A stretch of 20,933 nt of DNA from Acidobacteriota bacterium (lineage in GTDB: Bacteria > Acidobacteriota > Terriglobia > Terriglobales > Acidobacteriaceae). Location of the stretch: assembly GCA_021779695.1 (NCBI GenBank), contig JAJYAE010000038.1, forward strand, positions 1 to 20,933. The letters are read 5' to 3'. The notes under the pieces were generated by a model. The model was not told the origin of the DNA. It ran no database searches and saw nothing but the letters and a program-made list of their open reading frames with translations. Within the stretch, counting starts at the first letter, position 1. The number at the start of each line of letters is the position of its first letter. Shown here one piece after another: positions 20,477 to 20,933 of this stretch. Made by a program: the position numbers and the translations under genes.

Positions 20477-20933
20477 TCAAGCACTTACAGAATTTGGCCC
20501 CAAATTCTCGGGTACACTCTCGGGTACACAATTTCTCTCACTTTTCGGTCGAATCATGGCAATGACCTTGCTTTGCGCCTGGCGCTTCGCTGGGGTCACT
20601 GCCTGCGTGTAGACATCCAGAGTGATCCTCGACGACGCATGACGCAAAAGCTCCTGCACCGTCTTCACATCTTCCCCATTCGCTTTGAGCAGCGTGGAGA
20701 AGGTGTGCCGAAATGTATGCCAGGACAACTTCTTCGTAATGCCAGCGCGAAGGGCCGCTGGCTGGATGTAATACCGCATCACCGAGGACAGGTAGAGAGG
20801 ATGCTGACCGCGATTTCGACCGGCACGGTTGCTGGTGCTGGCAAAAATCCAGTCCTCCGGTCGAACACATGGAGCATGTCGATACCACTCCAGCAGGTTC
20901 TGCGCCAAATACTCGTCGAGTGGTACCGGCTTT
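20477..20933 (-). CDS. int: Tyrosine recombinase (integrase), C-terminal part (runs off right edge)
   Basis: The frame is open from the right window edge to a TGA at 20479-20477 and gives about the last 151 residues, starting KPVPLDEYLAQNLLEWYRHA. HTFRHTFSTLLKA contains the catalytic His-x-x-Arg box; LLRHASSRITLDVYTQAV contains the second His and the nucleophilic Tyr. The first catalytic Arg and the N-terminal DNA-binding domain lie outside the window. A TTG about 25 bases inside the edge is not a start, since conserved sequence continues upstream. Two CTCGGGTACAC direct repeats (20507-20517, 20519-20529) lie in the 3' coding end and could be further arm sites. Its closeness to the tRNA-Glu fragment identifies its probable target. 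Confidence 0.9.
   Translation of the reverse strand, partial: KPVPLDEYLAQNLLEWYRHAPCVRPEDWIFASTSNRAGRNRGQHPLYLSSVMRYYIQPAALRAGITKKLSWHTFRHTFSTLLKANGEDVKTVQELLRHASSRITLDVYTQAVTPAKRQAQSKVIAMIRPKSERNCVPESVPENLGPNSVSA

Larger units (their letters stand above)
160..20933. mobile_element. Conjugative element (putative ICE), transfer and integration modules
   Basis: A complete MobF relaxosome module, a near-complete VirB/Trb secretion system, two TA modules, a tRNA-Glu attachment core and a tyrosine integrase lie together. The integrase favours an ICE over a stable plasmid, although no replication gene search is possible outside the window. Both ends lie beyond the window or are uncertain on the left. 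Parts not seen here: a VirB1-type transglycosylase, a TraF-type peptidase, an excisionase and a replication initiator. Confidence 0.7.

Noticed and set aside
1..20933. CRISPR array or IS element with transposase
   Set aside because: No regularly spaced direct repeats and no transposase motifs were seen on either strand; the intron is the only insertion recognised.

Overview
The window carries most of the transfer machinery of a conjugative element, probably an integrative and conjugative element (ICE) seen in circular or tandem form. The long block of genes on the minus strand reads from about 18020 down to 267. It encodes a type IV secretion system (T4SS) of the VirB/Trb kind, then a relaxosome module: a ribbon-helix-helix (RHH) accessory protein, a VirD4/TrwB coupling protein and a MobF (TrwC-type) relaxase-helicase. 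The host cannot be fixed from the sequence. The moderately high GC, the set of protein variants and the toxin-antitoxin (TA) modules suggest a Gram-negative soil bacterium, and Acidobacteriota (Terriglobia) is my best guess (inference, low to moderate confidence).

Layout, left to right. 1-159 (minus): the first 53 codons of a sugar nucleotidyltransferase that runs off the window. 267-5316 (minus): relaxase, coupling protein and RHH accessory gene, in the same order and polarity as R388 trwC-trwB-trwA. 5317-7447: the intergenic region where an oriT is expected, with GGTAGC repeats and palindromes. It is split by a group II intron (about 5434-7392, plus strand) with a full reverse transcriptase/maturase and recognisable domains V and VI. 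7448-9201 (minus): a second RHH-like protein, the VirB11 ATPase and a single-stranded DNA-binding protein. 9202-9743: a 540-base stretch with no convincing gene. 9744-17827 (minus): VirB8/TrbF, VirB6/TrbL, VirB5/TrbJ, a small lipoprotein, VirB10/TrbI, VirB9/TrbG, VirB4/TrbE, VirB3/TrbD and VirB2/TrbC, tightly packed with many start/stop overlaps. 18050-18130: the operon's upstream control region, with a perfect 12-base inverted repeat.

18170-20100 is an accessory zone: a decayed AbiEi-like antitoxin remnant, a PIN toxin/RHH antitoxin pair whose promoter predicts a leaderless message, and a convergent GNAT toxin/DUF1778 antitoxin pair with its own palindromic operator. 20270-20530 looks like an attachment site: tandem 11-base repeats, then the 3' part of a tRNA-Glu gene from the anticodon loop to CCA, then at once the 3' end of a tyrosine integrase that runs off the right edge.

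Together: the relaxosome would nick at an oriT in 5317-7447, VirD4 would dock the relaxase-DNA complex, VirB4 and VirB11 would power the channel of VirB3/6/8/9/10, and VirB2/VirB5 would form the pilus. The TA modules would favour retention, and the integrase would recombine at the tRNA-Glu site. The junction 'element end - partial tRNA - int' is the arrangement expected of attP or of a tandem junction, not of a single integrated copy.
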